DNA of 64,000 bases from Eremophila alpestris peregrina. Lineage: Eukaryota; Chordata; Aves; Passeriformes; Alaudidae. The stretch is taken from assembly GCA_009792885.1 (NCBI GenBank), contig WMCF01000014.1, positions 12,739,387 through 12,803,386 of the forward strand, written 5' to 3'. The notes under the pieces were generated by a model, which saw nothing but the letters and a program-made list of their open reading frames with translations, was not told where the DNA came from and ran no database searches. A program made the translations under genes and the position numbers. Of this stretch, positions 24,391-36,800 are shown piece by piece (the first letter of the stretch is position 1; each line of letters opens with the position of its first letter).

Positions 24391-27300
24391 CACATATTAA
24401 GCACATTGTTATATGTAAAGAGGATGGTTCTTCCCTTCAGCCCATCAAGGAGAACTCAGAACCACTTTGTCAACATAAAGAAACTATTAAACTGTCCACA
24501 ACTAGCATCTTTCTGTAGCCAGAATAAATTTCTCTTTAACAGTACAGATGGATACTAGGAAAGCCAGCAGATGCATTGTAGCTAATCAGAAAGAGACTCA
24601 GCAGGGTACCTAAATCTCTGCTAGAATTCATATCCCTTCATGGAGTTTAATTAAAGAGCTTTGTGTGCATCCTTTTGTTTTATCTGTTGCCAGTGTTTTG
24701 TCTCCTATTGTGGCAGTTCCTTCAAATAACCATCAATTTGCTGTGATAATCTACTGAGGAGAATGAGCAGCACTGTTTAATTATATAAAAATGATAATGA
24801 GCTTTGGCTGTCAAGGAGTTAAGGAGCTGCTGCCGGCCACTGGAACACAAAAGAGCTGGTGCCAAAGGGGCCCCTGGAAGTCTGTGGCCCTTCAGACTTC
24901 ATTGCTGAGCAGCAGTAACTGGCTTGAGCAAGCAGCAGGCCAGCAGAGCTTCCTTTGGGGAGAGATAACTGAATTACTGAGCAGCCTCCTAACAGCAGGA
25001 AGCAGAACAGGCATGGACACATTTCTGTTTCACACCCCAGCAAAAATACAAGGCAATCCAAAGAAAGATCTCTTGCCCTACATAAGCACAATGCTTTTGG
25101 CATTTCTGCCTCATCCTCATGGCAGAAATTGGAGTTTGGGCATAACCAGGTGTCATTTGGTGCCATTTTGCTGCAGGAGGTAGCAGGAGAACTTGGGGGA
25201 ATGGGGTTCTGGCTGCTGAGGAAACGTGAGCCAAGGTGCAGATAACTCTGCAGATAACACAAGTGCTTGTGCTCTACCCAAGAGTAGTGTGGATCCAAGT
25301 TTATGAAGAAGTAACTGTTCTAAGAGATAAAAACTTTTTGTTCACAGACCTTTTATCCAATTCTCTTCTTTTTCCCTTTTTTGGTTTTTTCGCCAAGAGG
25401 TGAACAAAATCTTGTACAACCTCTATAGTTGGCATCCAAACTATTTACTCACAGAAGCTGTTGTTTTCCCCTTTCTGTTTTCTCTAGCTGGGAACATGCT
25501 GCAGTAAGCATGGGGCGGGGAACTTTGTAAATCAGGAACAGCACTGGTTCTGAGGAGGAGAAATTGCTGGAAATTGCCCTATTTCTTAAAGCAGAGAACT
25601 AAGAATTCGGTTTAATGTGACTGACTGACCCTGTGCTTGGCGCCCAGATTAATCAGAGCACTGATGAACTCCTGAGCTGCAGAGTGCCTGCAGGGGCCTC
25701 CCAGCCAGGCATGGAGCTGCTTGGCTGGAACACGCACGGTTCCTGGTGAAAACACACCCAGAACCAGGGATGTCTCTGAAGGCAGAGAGATGTGACAGGG
25801 CCTGTCTCTCTTCTCTCAGTGCACGGCCTGGCCACTCTGCTGTGGAAAGCCAAGGGCTCCATCAGGGGCATGGCCTGTGACAGAGCACTGTTGTTACAAG
25901 TGTGACCTGAACAGGACTGTGATGGTGCCACTTTGGGCTGACACTCCTGTGCCACTAAACCATGGAATGGGACAAACACTTTGAGGAGCTCTCTGGTTTT
26001 GTTGGTTGTATGTAAGGAACGCTGGCAAAGGAAGTGTTAGTGCTGAGTAGGAAAGAGATGCAGCTTTGCCCTTAATGCAGTGTTCATCCCACAGCACACT
26101 GTCCTGTGTGTAGGTATGCCTGCAGCAGAAAAGAAGTGCTGGGAGAGATACAGTTTTAAATAGCTGGGTTAAGGTAAGGAGCATTTTACAGGTGCGGGTC
26201 TACAATTGCACTACACAGGTAAAACATTTTTATTGTTGCTGACAGTCTTTTAGACACTGGTCCCTTGAACCAGGTCGTTGGTGTGTGATTCTGCAAATTT
26301 CTCACGAGAGCAAGTGAGCACAGGTGCCATCTTCCCTCCCTCCTTTGCCTGCCTTCCATACCTCTCCTCTGCAACTGTGTTTTCATACTGTCCATAACAG
26401 GGTCATTTACCTGCTTTCCTTTGTGCCCCCTCCAGGTGCCACTGTCTCTGCTCTTATATTTCATGATACTCTCCACCTTTACCTTTCTTTGATCCCTGTG
26501 GGCACTGAACCCAGACAATGCTGTTCAGCCCCAGAGCCACAGAACTCCTTTGGCTCTGTTGTGTTCCAGTTCAGGCAAGCCACAGCAAAGCCTCTATGAT
26601 CGAGGCACACTTTTTTTTGCATGAAGAGTGCCATGCACCTTCCTCATTAGGAAAGATGTGAATCTGAATCACCTCCTCCTCTTTTAAGCTCACTCTTTTT
26701 GACATCCCTTTCATTTCTAGCTCAGTCTCCTAACTTCATCCTGCATGCCATCTATGCAACACATCCTTTTCTCTCTACCCAGACAACTACAACTTCGCTG
26801 TTACAACTTCAGCTCTTGTTATCTTATGGATCAATCACTGTACTCATCCTGTCATAAATGTGACAGATGTACCATACCAATCCCCAGTGCTCCTGCAAAG
26901 ATAACTTTCCCAACGCTTAAGTTTAACCATGTTGTCTGTTCTCTGTGCTTTCCCAGTGCCTTGCTCTTGAAACTTAAGCTACTTGTTATTACTTCAAGGC
27001 TTATTGTGACCTGTCTCCTCCCTACCTATAATCACCTCCTCAGTATTGAAGAGTTAGCTTCCACCTCCATTAACACACAGTCCTTGTCTTCTTTGAGCAC
27101 TCATTCCATTTATAAATGTTTCTCCTCCTCAGAAGGAGCATCCTGTGGAGCTCTGCAAAGCAGCTTCTTTTGGCTCTTAGCCTCCAATCATAAGGCTCTT
27201 CCTTTCCATGTTTCCTCTTAAAAGACTGGCTGACATTTCCTTATTTTACTCCCTTTCCTGGCCTTTTTGTCCTACCATTTTATGCACAGGCCATGAATGC

Positions 27301-30300
27301 TTTGGGATTAAGACTGTCACGCTGTTCTGCCCAGGTGCAGCACACAGCAGAAGGGGAACATGGTCTGTGGAAAGGGCTCCTACAACTCTTTGGAAGTAAA
27401 TCCTTATGCAGCAAGCGTGCAACTGTAAAAGCAAAGTGCTGTAAGTGTAATAACACTTGAAGTTGTCACTCTCCCCCCGGTGAAACAAGCAATCCAGAGG
27501 AAAAGCAGATCTGCTGGTATCTTTACATCCACACTTGGCTCATCCACAGTCAGGAGAAGTTCCACCTCCTTCTGCTCCTTCCTGGCTGATGGAAAGGATG
27601 GTGCAAGCACGCCTTCAGCTCTTGCAGCTCAGATTCATCAGCTTATCTCAAACTGCTCTTTTGGTGGCTCAGACTGGCAGGGCAGGGTGTGCACTGCTGC
27701 AGGCTGGGGGGCCCATGTGGGCCTGCTGGGGTGCCTCTGGGGCAGTAAATCCCAGCAGTGGGTTGGTGGCAAACAGCCAGGGTGTGGGAGAGCAGGAGCA
27801 GCTGGAATGTCTTCAGCCCTTGCAGCTGCCTGCCGTGTAAATGTGTTATCTCCAGCACCTCTGTACTTGCTGGCACTTCCCTGAAACCTGTCCTTTCCTT
27901 CTGCAGAGACTCAGGAAAACATTGCTGTCTTTCTTTAGGAACTGAAATCCTTCATTATCGTGGAGTTTGACTGGTGTCGCATTGAAATGAACTTCAAAGC
28001 AAATTCACATCGAAACTGCTAGAGACTTCATGTTTGCTTGGTTTTGATACAAAACATGAAAACCACCTCAGGCTAGCTGGCAGTGCTTGTGACGAGCAAA
28101 TCTTTTGGTGAAACAAGAGAGGGCTTCCAGTTACTAATGAAATCCTCCCCTCCCCACCCCCAATCCAGTGGGCATTTACATGGTTTTCTTGTGAACATTT
28201 CATGCAGCTTTGAAAATCAAATGCTTCCTTACAGGAAATGTTTTTTCTCTGTTGTGCATCTCTTGTGGCTGGCTGCCAAGAGATCCTGATCCGACACCCA
28301 GCTGTGCTTCTGTGGCTGGCTTTTGTGACCGTGGAAAATCTTTTTTTTTTCATTTTCCCCCACTTCTGCCTTCTCTATTTTCTTCTCTGTTAAATATGCA
28401 TAAACAAGTTGGAAATCAGAGCCTGTGTGTTCTTTGCAGCCATCCTGGACAGAAATGTGAGCACAAGGTGAGGGTCTTGCAATCTTAAAAAGCCTTCAAG
28501 AAATAAAATGGATAAAGTTTTTGTTAGTCTGACAAAAATTGGTTTTTATTCCCATGGTAAGAACCATGCCATATTTCAATATAAGTTAAAGGTCAGTGAC
28601 AAAAGGTTCATCCCATATTAAGTTTTGTTACATGGGGGAGGACATAAAGCTCATGCAAGGAATACACAAGAAAATCACTTTTCTTTTCTGGAAAACACAT
28701 TTTACTAGTATGTACCCTTCTATGCTGTTGTTAGGCATTCTGAAGTAAGAAGGCTGCACAAGCAATCCATGTTAGCTTCATTTTGACTTTAATAATGAGG
28801 CAATTACTAATGAGGTAATTTCACATGGGCAGATGTGTGAAAATCCAGAAGGACACCCTGCTTTACACTTATGCAGCTGTAAAGCGTTGCAGTTATAAAT
28901 ACCAAAAAAAACAGAGAGGAAGGGGGCATGGGGAAGAGGAGCAGGCCTGGCAAAAAATACCAGACAAGCAGCCCTTCATTTACATTCTTAAAGCAAGGCC
29001 AAATCAAAGGAACAAATAGAAGGACCTGATGAAATAATGCACTGCCATGTTGGAGTGGTTGTAGAGCCTGTCCTTGGCCAGCCCTGTGTACACGTGGTGT
29101 CCCAAGTGGGCATCACTGTACTGAGGGCACAAGGGCTCAGCAGTGCAGGCTTTGGGGGATGTTCAGGTCATGCCAGGAGAAATCTATTTGGCCCTCATGA
29201 GGGCCACGTTAAAAACCAGGAATTTGGCTGATATGTAGAACAAATGCCTGTTTTGGCCTGGGAAACAGATGCAGTCTTGAATATACAAGAAACACAATGC
29301 TCTGTTTTCAAAAATAACTTGCATATGATGGTATCTTTCTTAAAATAATCACAAGAAAATAGCATTAAAAATAAATATTTTTCCTTTTGATTTGTCATTA
29401 TCATGATTTGGAATATTTAAGATTTGTGCTTCCAGTTTCTCCTCATCACTGGCAGTAGATTTGATGTATGTTTCTTTTCTTCTTAGTGAAGGTTGAGGTT
29501 TTCTCTGACTGTGAAACTGGGTTAAGTATTTCCTGCTTTCCCAATCTATCTCTCCAGTCTCTTAGCTGGCCTGGAACAGTAGTTTGTGGTTCAATTTCAG
29601 ATTTCTGAAAATAATGTTAGAAAAAAAATCCCTCTTTTTTTATGAAGATTTACTTTCTTTATTTTTTCATACCCGTTCTTCACTGCAGTCAGTAAAATGT
29701 TCCAAATGGCACTGTGAATATGACTTCCCCATGCTGCAATAATGCCCTTTTATGATCATGAAGGAAATAAAAGATCTTTCTTAGCAAGCTGATGATATTG
29801 GAGTCTTCAAAATGCATTCACACAGCCTGCCTCTCTGTGCTCAGGAGGACTGTTGAATACTCCTTCTCAAAGGCACAGCATCTGCCAGAGGTGTGGAACA
29901 ATTCTGCACCAACATCCAGTTATTGTGTGGACTGTGGGACAAATTTGTGAGGGGCAGAAGTCCTGCTTGCAATTGTGCAATTTTCTAAATCAAGGAAAAG
30001 AACCTGTCTCACCCTCAGAACAGCGTGTTCATTGACCTCTAATTCAATCAGGCTCACAGGTGAAAAGCCTACCAACTATAATTGCTCCTTTCTATTAGAA
30101 GTTAATTTTTCCTTTTATCATGTCTTCTCAACTACTGGAACTTGGTTGAAATAAATAGAAGTAGAAAAAATATTAGTGTTTCAGAAAGGGCTCTACAGGA
30201 ATTTCAGAAAGTCTTTAAAAGATAAGAAGGAGGTACTCTGTGCACTGGGAAGTTGCACTTTCCATGTGGGAAGGCTGCTATGGCAACCTCAATAAGCAGT

Positions 30301-30555
30301 TTAGAGATGTCATGGATTACTCTGGTGGTGAGTGGTCATTTTAATGTCCTTCAGGACACATCAGCTGCAAGACTGGCAGGCTCTTTACTTGCTCTGGTCA
30401 GTCTGCATGGTTGGGTACCAAACCTGTGTTTGCAACTCCCCTCATTTTGACCAATAAAAATGTTGTGGTACTTCATGTGTGGTCAGGGAAGCTTGGGCTG
30501 GCACTGCCACTGCAGTTCTGCTGGGTTTAATGCTGGGGCTCTTGAGGTTTTATCC
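24391..30555. other. intergenic or intronic DNA, GC-richer patches, no gene seen
   Basis: Patches at 24.8-25.2, 25.65-26.0 and 27.5-27.85 kb are GC-richer and open in several frames on both strands. I found none with paired splice sites or recognisable domains. The stretch at 26.3-27.2 kb is pyrimidine-rich on the plus strand, which explains its 158-codon frame. A G-quadruplex motif is listed separately. Confidence 0.5.
27706..27742 (+). other. putative G-quadruplex motif
   Basis: Four runs of at least three G (27706-27711, 27719-27721, 27728-27731, 27739-27742) are separated by loops of 7, 6 and 7 bases. This satisfies the usual G3+N1-7 rule. It sits in a GC-rich patch of an otherwise AT-rich region. 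No adjacent promoter is evident. Confidence 0.6.
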
Positions 30556-30708
30556 CTAATTCCCAGAAAACTCTACAAAATTTGTTTTAACAAGATTGAG
30601 TGAGCTTTCTAACAGCAAATCTGAGTTATCCCCATTTCCTTGAACCCCAGCACTGTGGGTGTTTGTAGGGGACAGAAGTGCCTCAGCCTGTGGAAAGAGC
30701 TTGGACAG
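30556..30708 (-). CDS. candidate terminal exon of an unrecognised gene
   Basis: On the minus strand an excellent acceptor (actttcttctcttaccccag) is followed by 50 open codons and TAG. The peptide starts LSKLFPQAEALLSP and ends LVKTNFVEFSGN, a polar, Asn/Ser-rich tail with no recognised domain. It begins in phase 0, which fits the phase-0 donor of the segment at 32063-32171, giving a plausible 1,354-base intron. No canonical AATAAA follows soon after the stop. Pyrimidine-rich pseudo-acceptors are common in bird DNA, so this could be chance or a relic. Confidence 0.25.
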   Translation of the reverse strand: MSKLFPQAEALLSPTNTHSAGVQGNGDNSDLLLESSLNLVKTNFVEFSGN

Positions 30709-30982
30709 CTGGGGTAAGAGAAGAAAGTGATTTCTTAAAGGAGTGCTAGAGGAGCTGAGTTTTGTGGTTGTTCCCTTCTGTAATTGTATCATATTTCCTT
30801 GTGAGCTCGGATCACTTAAGAGTTTTCACCAAACTCCAGTACCAATCACCTCAGTGTATGAGGATCTTACCTTGCATTTTCTTGAAGCACATTTCTGTGC
30901 CTTATGGTTGCCAAGAAATAGTTGAAAATACTGCTGACATGTCTACACAGGAGTTCTTTCCTTTCTTTTAAAGTGAATTAGT

Positions 30983-31020
30983 AAAAAAAAAAAAAAAAAG
31001 AAAGAAAGAAAAAGAAAAAG
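30983..31020. repeat. A-rich simple repeat, poly-A then (GAAA)n
   Basis: Seventeen A are followed by GAAA and GAAAA units. No retroposed body is identifiable next to it. Confidence 0.9.
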
Positions 31021-32062
31021 CTAAGCAACAACATAATTACTTTTTACACTTAATAAAATCTTATGATTTTAGAGAGACTGACTCATGATATTTGAATGCA
31101 AGGAGTTGGTAATCCTGCCAGAAGTGGTGTTCAATCCCTTCAAGGTCTGCCTTGCTCATCAGCTTTATTTCACAAAGAACAATGGGGCGGGCAACATGCT
31201 TATAACCAAAAAATTAAGCTCGTACAGAGATATCCTTAGATGCTCAAAGGATCTCAGGGAGATGCTGTCCCTGAAGGAATTTTGACCTGAGAGTGATTAT
31301 GTTAATAGCCACTCATATGTCACCTTCCAGGATCCAGGAAAAAATACCTTTGAGCATCTCTCTTAAGATGAAACTATACTGTTGGAAGGTCTTCCCTTCC
31401 CTTGCGCTGCAATGTATTAATTGGAAGAGTGATGGCATTTAAAATGTGTTGTTCAAATGACACATGCTCACCTGGCTTGGATACTTTTTTCCCCCTTCCA
31501 AAAATCTGAAGGAAATGCAGAGATATTGTATACTAAATTTTGGCCCCTGTGTATGTCTCATCACTTGCAGCTCTCCCCCTTCCCACCAAGCACAAAAAAA
31601 ATCTTTTATCTTTGCGGTTTCTGTAGGGTGTTGTGGTATTTTCTCTTGCTATTTGTCTGGTTCTACCTTTATGAGGTACACTTATGCCTCTGGGGCAGAG
31701 TAGTGGAGGAGGATGTTTAAAATTAGGTGCAAAATTATAAAATGCTGATAAATATTTACGTAATGTGTCTTTAAAATCACTCAGAATCAAGAAATTATGT
31801 TACCAAATCACAAACCAGCGGTGCTATTTCATGCTACCAGAGACCAATTGGAAAAAAAACACTCCAGATTTGGATTTTCTGTCAAAACCTTACTTGTTTC
31901 TGGATCTCACCACCCTTTGGACAGAACATAAAATAACCTATTTAATGATAAGGTAAAATGAACACTGTTGGATGATATTGGGACATTTCCAGCTAAGTCT
32001 GTTTTGCCATTGGGAGAGGTTTATCATGAGATACAGAGAAGTTGGGATGTGTAGGACATTAC

Positions 32063-32171
32063 CTGTGCTGTGCCAAGAAGGGGCTCCCTGCTGTGGAAGT
32101 TGTATTGTGCTTTAGAGTCTTGTACAGTGCCCTCAGGTAATAAGCTGAAGGTTACTTCTTCCAAACAATCT
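32063..32171 (-). CDS. candidate internal exon of an unrecognised gene
   Basis: On the minus strand the segment lies between a pyrimidine-rich acceptor ending ggctag and a good donor (GCACAG followed by GTAATG). It is 109 bases: one base completing a codon plus 36 open codons ending at a codon boundary. The peptide reads DCLEEVTFSLLPEGTVQD and ends EPLLGTAQ. Its end phase matches the terminal exon candidate at 30556-30708. Its start phase needs an upstream exon ending two bases into a codon. The family is not recognised. Confidence 0.27.
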
Positions 32172-32821
32172 CTAGCCAGCATAAATGGGCAAAAAGTGTA
32201 TAAATTGCAAATATATTTCAACTTATATTAATAAAAAATTAAATGGTTTAGAAGCTGGGTCACTGGTAAATCTGAAATGCCATGGAAACATCATCAGCTT
32301 TAGTAGAAACTATGAGATCACAGGCAAGGTCTTTAAAAACACTGACTGGTTCTATGAATTTCTTGACTTCGGCACTTAATATTTTTAATCTGAAATTACC
32401 AATAAAAATATCTGTTGCCCTGGCAGATACAAGGCACAGGCTCCTGACATGGTGGGTGAAGCAAATGTCCTATTAATTGCAGCAAAGGCAAAGCTGTGCC
32501 ATATTTTTTCATAGGTATTTTAGGCCAAGAGGGACCATTACAGCTATGTAGTTTGACCTTCTGCATAACACAGACCAGAGAATTTAACTCAGTGATTGCT
32601 ACCCTCCAGCTATATTTCAAAAGGGGAGAGAGATTTATTCCTTTTTTTTTTCTTTAGATCCCTCAGTGTGCTTAACTGCCTGAATTAGACTCTTTTTTAA
32701 AATTAAGAGAATGTAATTTTAATTTATTGGGGAGGGGGTTCAGAATATGTATATAAATACATTCATATATAGAGATAGATACATAGATATATAAAATACC
32801 CATGTGTGTGTGCAGATACAC

Positions 32822-33020
32822 ATTTTAAATGTTGTGCATTTGTAACAGTTGTTGGCACCACCACAGGGATGACCTCAGATTTGAGAGGGTACACAGAGTC
32901 ATAGGAAACTTGGGAAAGGATGGCAGAAGGTAGCACGACCTCCACATGCAACTCATCATGGGCCTCTCTGGTGAAGTGTTTATCCTTGATGTCAGGAGGG
33001 CACAGGGAGGGATTAGAGGC
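32822..33020 (-). CDS. candidate internal exon of an unrecognised gene
   Basis: On the minus strand a strong acceptor (gttgtttctctctgcag) opens a phase-0 frame of more than 60 codons with coding-like codon texture, third positions being mostly C, T or G. The peptide begins ASNPSLCPPDIKDKHF and includes ELHVEVVLPSAILSQ and KSEVIPVVVPTTV, alternating charged and beta-branched residues as in a beta-rich domain. The 3' boundary is uncertain. The end given uses a GTGTAT site, and the frame itself stays open to 32763. None of the available donors is strong, and the best do not clearly match the start phase of the segment at 32063-32171. That could mean a missing exon or a broken gene. Confidence 0.25.
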
Positions 33021-33541
33021 CTGCAGAGAGAAACAACTTGCCTCTCCCTGAAGAAATTGCCAAAAATGTGATGCAGGACAGAGACTTCTCAGCTGGGGCT
33101 CGTTTTAAAAAGGCAGAAAGGGGCCAGGCACTCAGCTGTTGGTAGGGATGGTGAAAACCCCTTCCCTGTGCCTACTGTGGGAAAAGGCTGGGTAGGAACG
33201 TGCATGCTGAGGAGCAAGTGTGGAGCCTGCTTTGCTACCCACTGCCTCTGTGCTGGATTGGAGCTGCCAGGCTTTCATCTTCCACTTCAAAAAGTTTTCA
33301 GTGAGAGCTCCAATGATTTTGTGTTACTTTACCCTATGTGGGCTAAAAATAATTTTTGATAGAGCCTGAAATCAGTTCATGCACTCTAAGGAGTGTGGGG
33401 AACATGATGGGATGCTGCCAGACCTTCAGCAATGCTGTGTTTACTGCCAGTGAAGACCCTTGGCCACCCCCAGAGAAACAATTTCTATTAAGTGCTCCAT
33501 TAAGTGCTGTAGTCTCATTAATGAGGCAGACTTATTTATTG

Positions 33542-33877
33542 TCACTGGAACTTGACCTGGAAGCTTATTTTAAAGGAAAACTGCAATGGAAAGTTATCAC
33601 ACTTTGGATAGGTACATACTAAAGAAATAAGGACATATAAAAATGAATTTTTATTACTACAGCTACCCTCTCTTTCACAATTCCCATAACAGCCATGACC
33701 AGTCTGAATGACCTCCCAGTGGGTCTTTTTATTGATACTTCCCAGCAGGAGTTTCAGTCTGATAAGTAGGTCAGGATTCAGTTGGTCTGGTTCCCATTTG
33801 AATGCATGACAAAACAGGAGGATTTCAGCTTCACTGTCAAAAAGGTTCTTCTCTTTCATGTTCAGGTTATCTAATAT
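33542..33877 (-). CDS. candidate internal exon, unrecognised, 3' end uncertain
   Basis: On the minus strand a long pyrimidine tract and acceptor (cacctgccctctag) are followed by an open frame of 112 codons. The first 70 or so look protein-like: KEKNLFDSEAEILLFCHAF, then WEPDQLNPDLLIRLKLLL, then NKKTHWEVIQTGHGCYGN. This suggests amphipathic helices. The later part (below about 33690) looks less like coding sequence, so the true exon probably ends earlier, but no strong donor is present. The frame starts in phase 0. I do not recognise the family. It could be an exon of a host gene, a relic, or chance. Confidence 0.22.
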   Translation of the reverse strand: MLDNLNMKEKNLFDSEAEILLFCHAFKWEPDQLNPDLLIRLKLLLGSINKKTHWEVIQTGHGCYGNCEREGSCSNKNSFLYVLISLVCTYPKCDNFPLQFSFKISFQVKFQ

Positions 33878-36800
33878 CTAGAGGGCAGGTGCAGGGATAA
33901 AAAAAAAATCACAGTGGGGGAGAAGGATATTAAAGAAAAGAAAGTAACAAAATTTAATCCTCTTAGTGATAGCATGACTAATGACTCCATAATCTGTTCT
34001 CTGCCATTTCCTATCTACCACAAAATTGTCCTGCTGCAGACAATTCCTAATGTCCTAAAACATTTTGTAACCAACTTTAATTTCTGAAGTGATCTCCCAC
34101 CTATCATCATAGCACTATCTTTTTGGAGTAGAAGAGAGGGTGTGTTGATGCATTCTGCCCTCCTCCACAAAAATGCAGAAGGTCCAGGGGGCAAAACTGA
34201 ACTTGCTCTGACAATTCCTGCTTCTCCCTTTTCTCCACGCGCCTTGTCCTGGGAAGGGAGCTCATGCAAATTTCCCAGTGCCCCTCTGGCACTGGGGAAA
34301 AGAAATTTAATCTAATTTACTAATTCACCCATAGGCTTATGATGAATAGAAAATGAAGAGGTGTGTCATCTTGTCCAGAGAAGTTGGGGGTGATGAGCTG
34401 AAACCAACAAATATATTACAGAGAAAATATCAAGCTGGACTAAAACCAAATTCTCATTGGAGAATTATTAGTCCACTGTTCATTATGATGTCTAGTTTCA
34501 ATCCTAATGAGGTGGAACTTGATGAGATAATTACTTTGAACTATAAGGATTCTGTTTGCCCACAACAAAAGCTTATAGTATGGTATCATCTCATCAAGCC
34601 TTTCTCTTTTTCTTAAAGGTTACTAGTTTTCTTCTAAAGGGGATGTTTGTCTTTTCTCATTTAATGAGACAATCATCTTGACTGCAGATATCTGCTACCT
34701 ATCAGGATTTATCTAAGGGTAACCACCATCTGCAGACAGCTCCTACTCAGACAGGTTGAGAAGAATCTCAAAAAAGGAATGTTGAAAGGATATTTAATAG
34801 GGAAATCTGGTGCAAAGTTAGTGCCATTTGTATATTGACTGATACAAAAAAAAAAAACCAAAAAGAACTGGTGTTATTGGAACATTTTTTGAGTCAGGTA
34901 TTTCACAGAGCATGGACCTGTAGGATACACTTTGCACAAAGTGGGTTGAAGTACACAGAGGTTGCAGGTTCAGCTAAGTGGCAACACCACTGGTGTGGGG
35001 ACACCTCAGGTCCCTCTCTTATCCCACCCTTGCTGAGCACCTGTTTCAGCCTAGGATCTAGGTGCATTTGTGAACATATGTGTGAAAGAGTTCCTGGATT
35101 TTATTGCTTTGTCCCATGGTGTTAGGGTATGTTTCTCTCACTGAGCAGTTATTCACAGTTGTAGGGGGGATGTGATGTACTGGTTGAGCCTTGCCATTTT
35201 GTTCAGGAACCTAGTGGTTGGATTTGCTGTATTTGCCATCATTTGGTAAGGAAAGGAGATGAAGAAGCCTTCAGACTAATAACAGAAGGATTTTATGTGG
35301 GTTCCAGTCTCAAGGACGCAGCAATATGTTATAGATAGAGGACAGGCCAAGCAGTTTGGTACCTGCTTATCTTCTTTTCCACAAATATCACAGACTTTGG
35401 ATGAGGCATTAATTTTTATCTGACCACAGCTTCTTAGTTAAAAATCAGATTAATAAAATACAAATCTTTGGGGATGTCAAAGGGCCAAATATATTCTTAT
35501 TTTCAGAGAGTCTAAGATTGAAGGAGCTCCAGAAGAGCTGTGTTTATAGCAATCAAGTGCAATTCATTGAGGGAATGGGAGGGTGTGTTGAAATGCTGTA
35601 GAGCTAAGGAAAAATGAGAAGAAGCTAATTGGATCAGTATTTAGGATGGACACAAAAGAAATTATCAAGCACTGTAATACAATCTTGTGCACTTTAAAAT
35701 GTGGAGGAAAAGATGAAGGCACTTAGTTTTTCAACTCATTAGTATCTCACACCAGTAATGGTGTTAGTACAGAGCAGGGGCTTTGTACTTTGAAGTCCTT
35801 GATTTTCCACACAGAGACACAGACAGGGAACGGAGCAACTCCATAATGAGACCACAGGAACTGCCATTCTGGATCAGACATTCTAGCTTGCTTCCACATC
35901 ACGTCTTGGCCTTTTAGCCAAGATATAATGTAATATCCATTCTTGTCAACTTAATGCCAGACCCATCTTCACTTCGAGGCCTCAATATTGCATGGGTGTG
36001 AGGAGCAGAAGGTCAGCTTGGAGCTTTCCCTGTGCCTGGACATAGCAATGCAGTGTCCCTAGGAACAGGGTGATGGGAACAGTGAATGCAGAGACAGAAG
36101 GGTGCAAGCAAGGTGAGTATGCAGCAATATTTCTAAACAGTTTTTTTCCCAGGCTCCAGTGACTCATAGTTCAAGGACTGTCTGGGCCAAACCTAGTCTT
36201 TGTGTAGAACTCTTTTCCAGGAATTTTCCAGACTTTTCTGGGCCAGGTAAATTTTAACATTCCACAGCAAGGAGAGTACAGTAACAGTCTCAACACAGTG
36301 TGTAAAGAAGCATCCTTTTCTCTTGGCTTTGGACCCCCTACCTGCCTTTCCCACTTATGCTCTTCTACTTTTTTTTTTTTTTTTTTTTTTTTGAGACATA
36401 AAATAACGTTCTCTCATTCACCTTTGTGGGCCACTTAGGATTTAGAAGGACTGTGTCATGTCTCTTTAAAAACATGTAAATTATGGTTACAATACGAATA
36501 CAGTTAATTTAGTTTAATGGCAGGCTGTGTAAGAAAAAAGCTAGCAGGAAGTTAAAACAATGATACATCCTTCAACAGATATTTCGGTGTGATTAAGAGA
36601 CAATACAGGAGCTATTAACTGCCAGGCTGCAACGAAGTTAAACAGCTTGTTTTGTTTTTACTGGAAAGCAGGAGGACTACAAAGAATTTAAAACGTTCTT
36701 CAGATCAGGGCAAAGGAGTTGCTAAGAAGCTATTTCCTCATGTAAAAACCTTACTGAAAGGTCTGAGGAGCTTGAAGCTCCTAAACTCTTTTCATTGGGA

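Noticed and set aside
24183..24558. Three overlapping plus-strand frames with Cys-Val repeats
   Set aside because: They read through the (TG)n microsatellite and have no splice or domain support.
24819..25298. 159-codon minus-strand frame opposite a 130-codon plus-strand frame
   Set aside because: Both strands are open because of local GC content. Neither peptide looks like a protein domain.
26745..27221. 158-codon plus-strand frame
   Set aside because: The region is pyrimidine-rich, which depletes stops on that strand. The peptide is Ser/Leu/Cys-rich, with no domain and no splice boundaries.
27480..27884. 134-codon plus-strand frame in a GC-rich patch
   Set aside because: Open in several frames on both strands, no splice pair, and it contains a G-quadruplex motif instead of coding structure.
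34015..34292. Minus-strand segment after the acceptor near 34256, open in three frames
   Set aside because: All three frames are open, no good donor exists, and the phases do not connect with neighbouring candidates.
35982..36167. Minus-strand segment after a long pyrimidine tract
   Set aside because: The acceptor is excellent, but the frames end without a usable donor and do not chain in phase.
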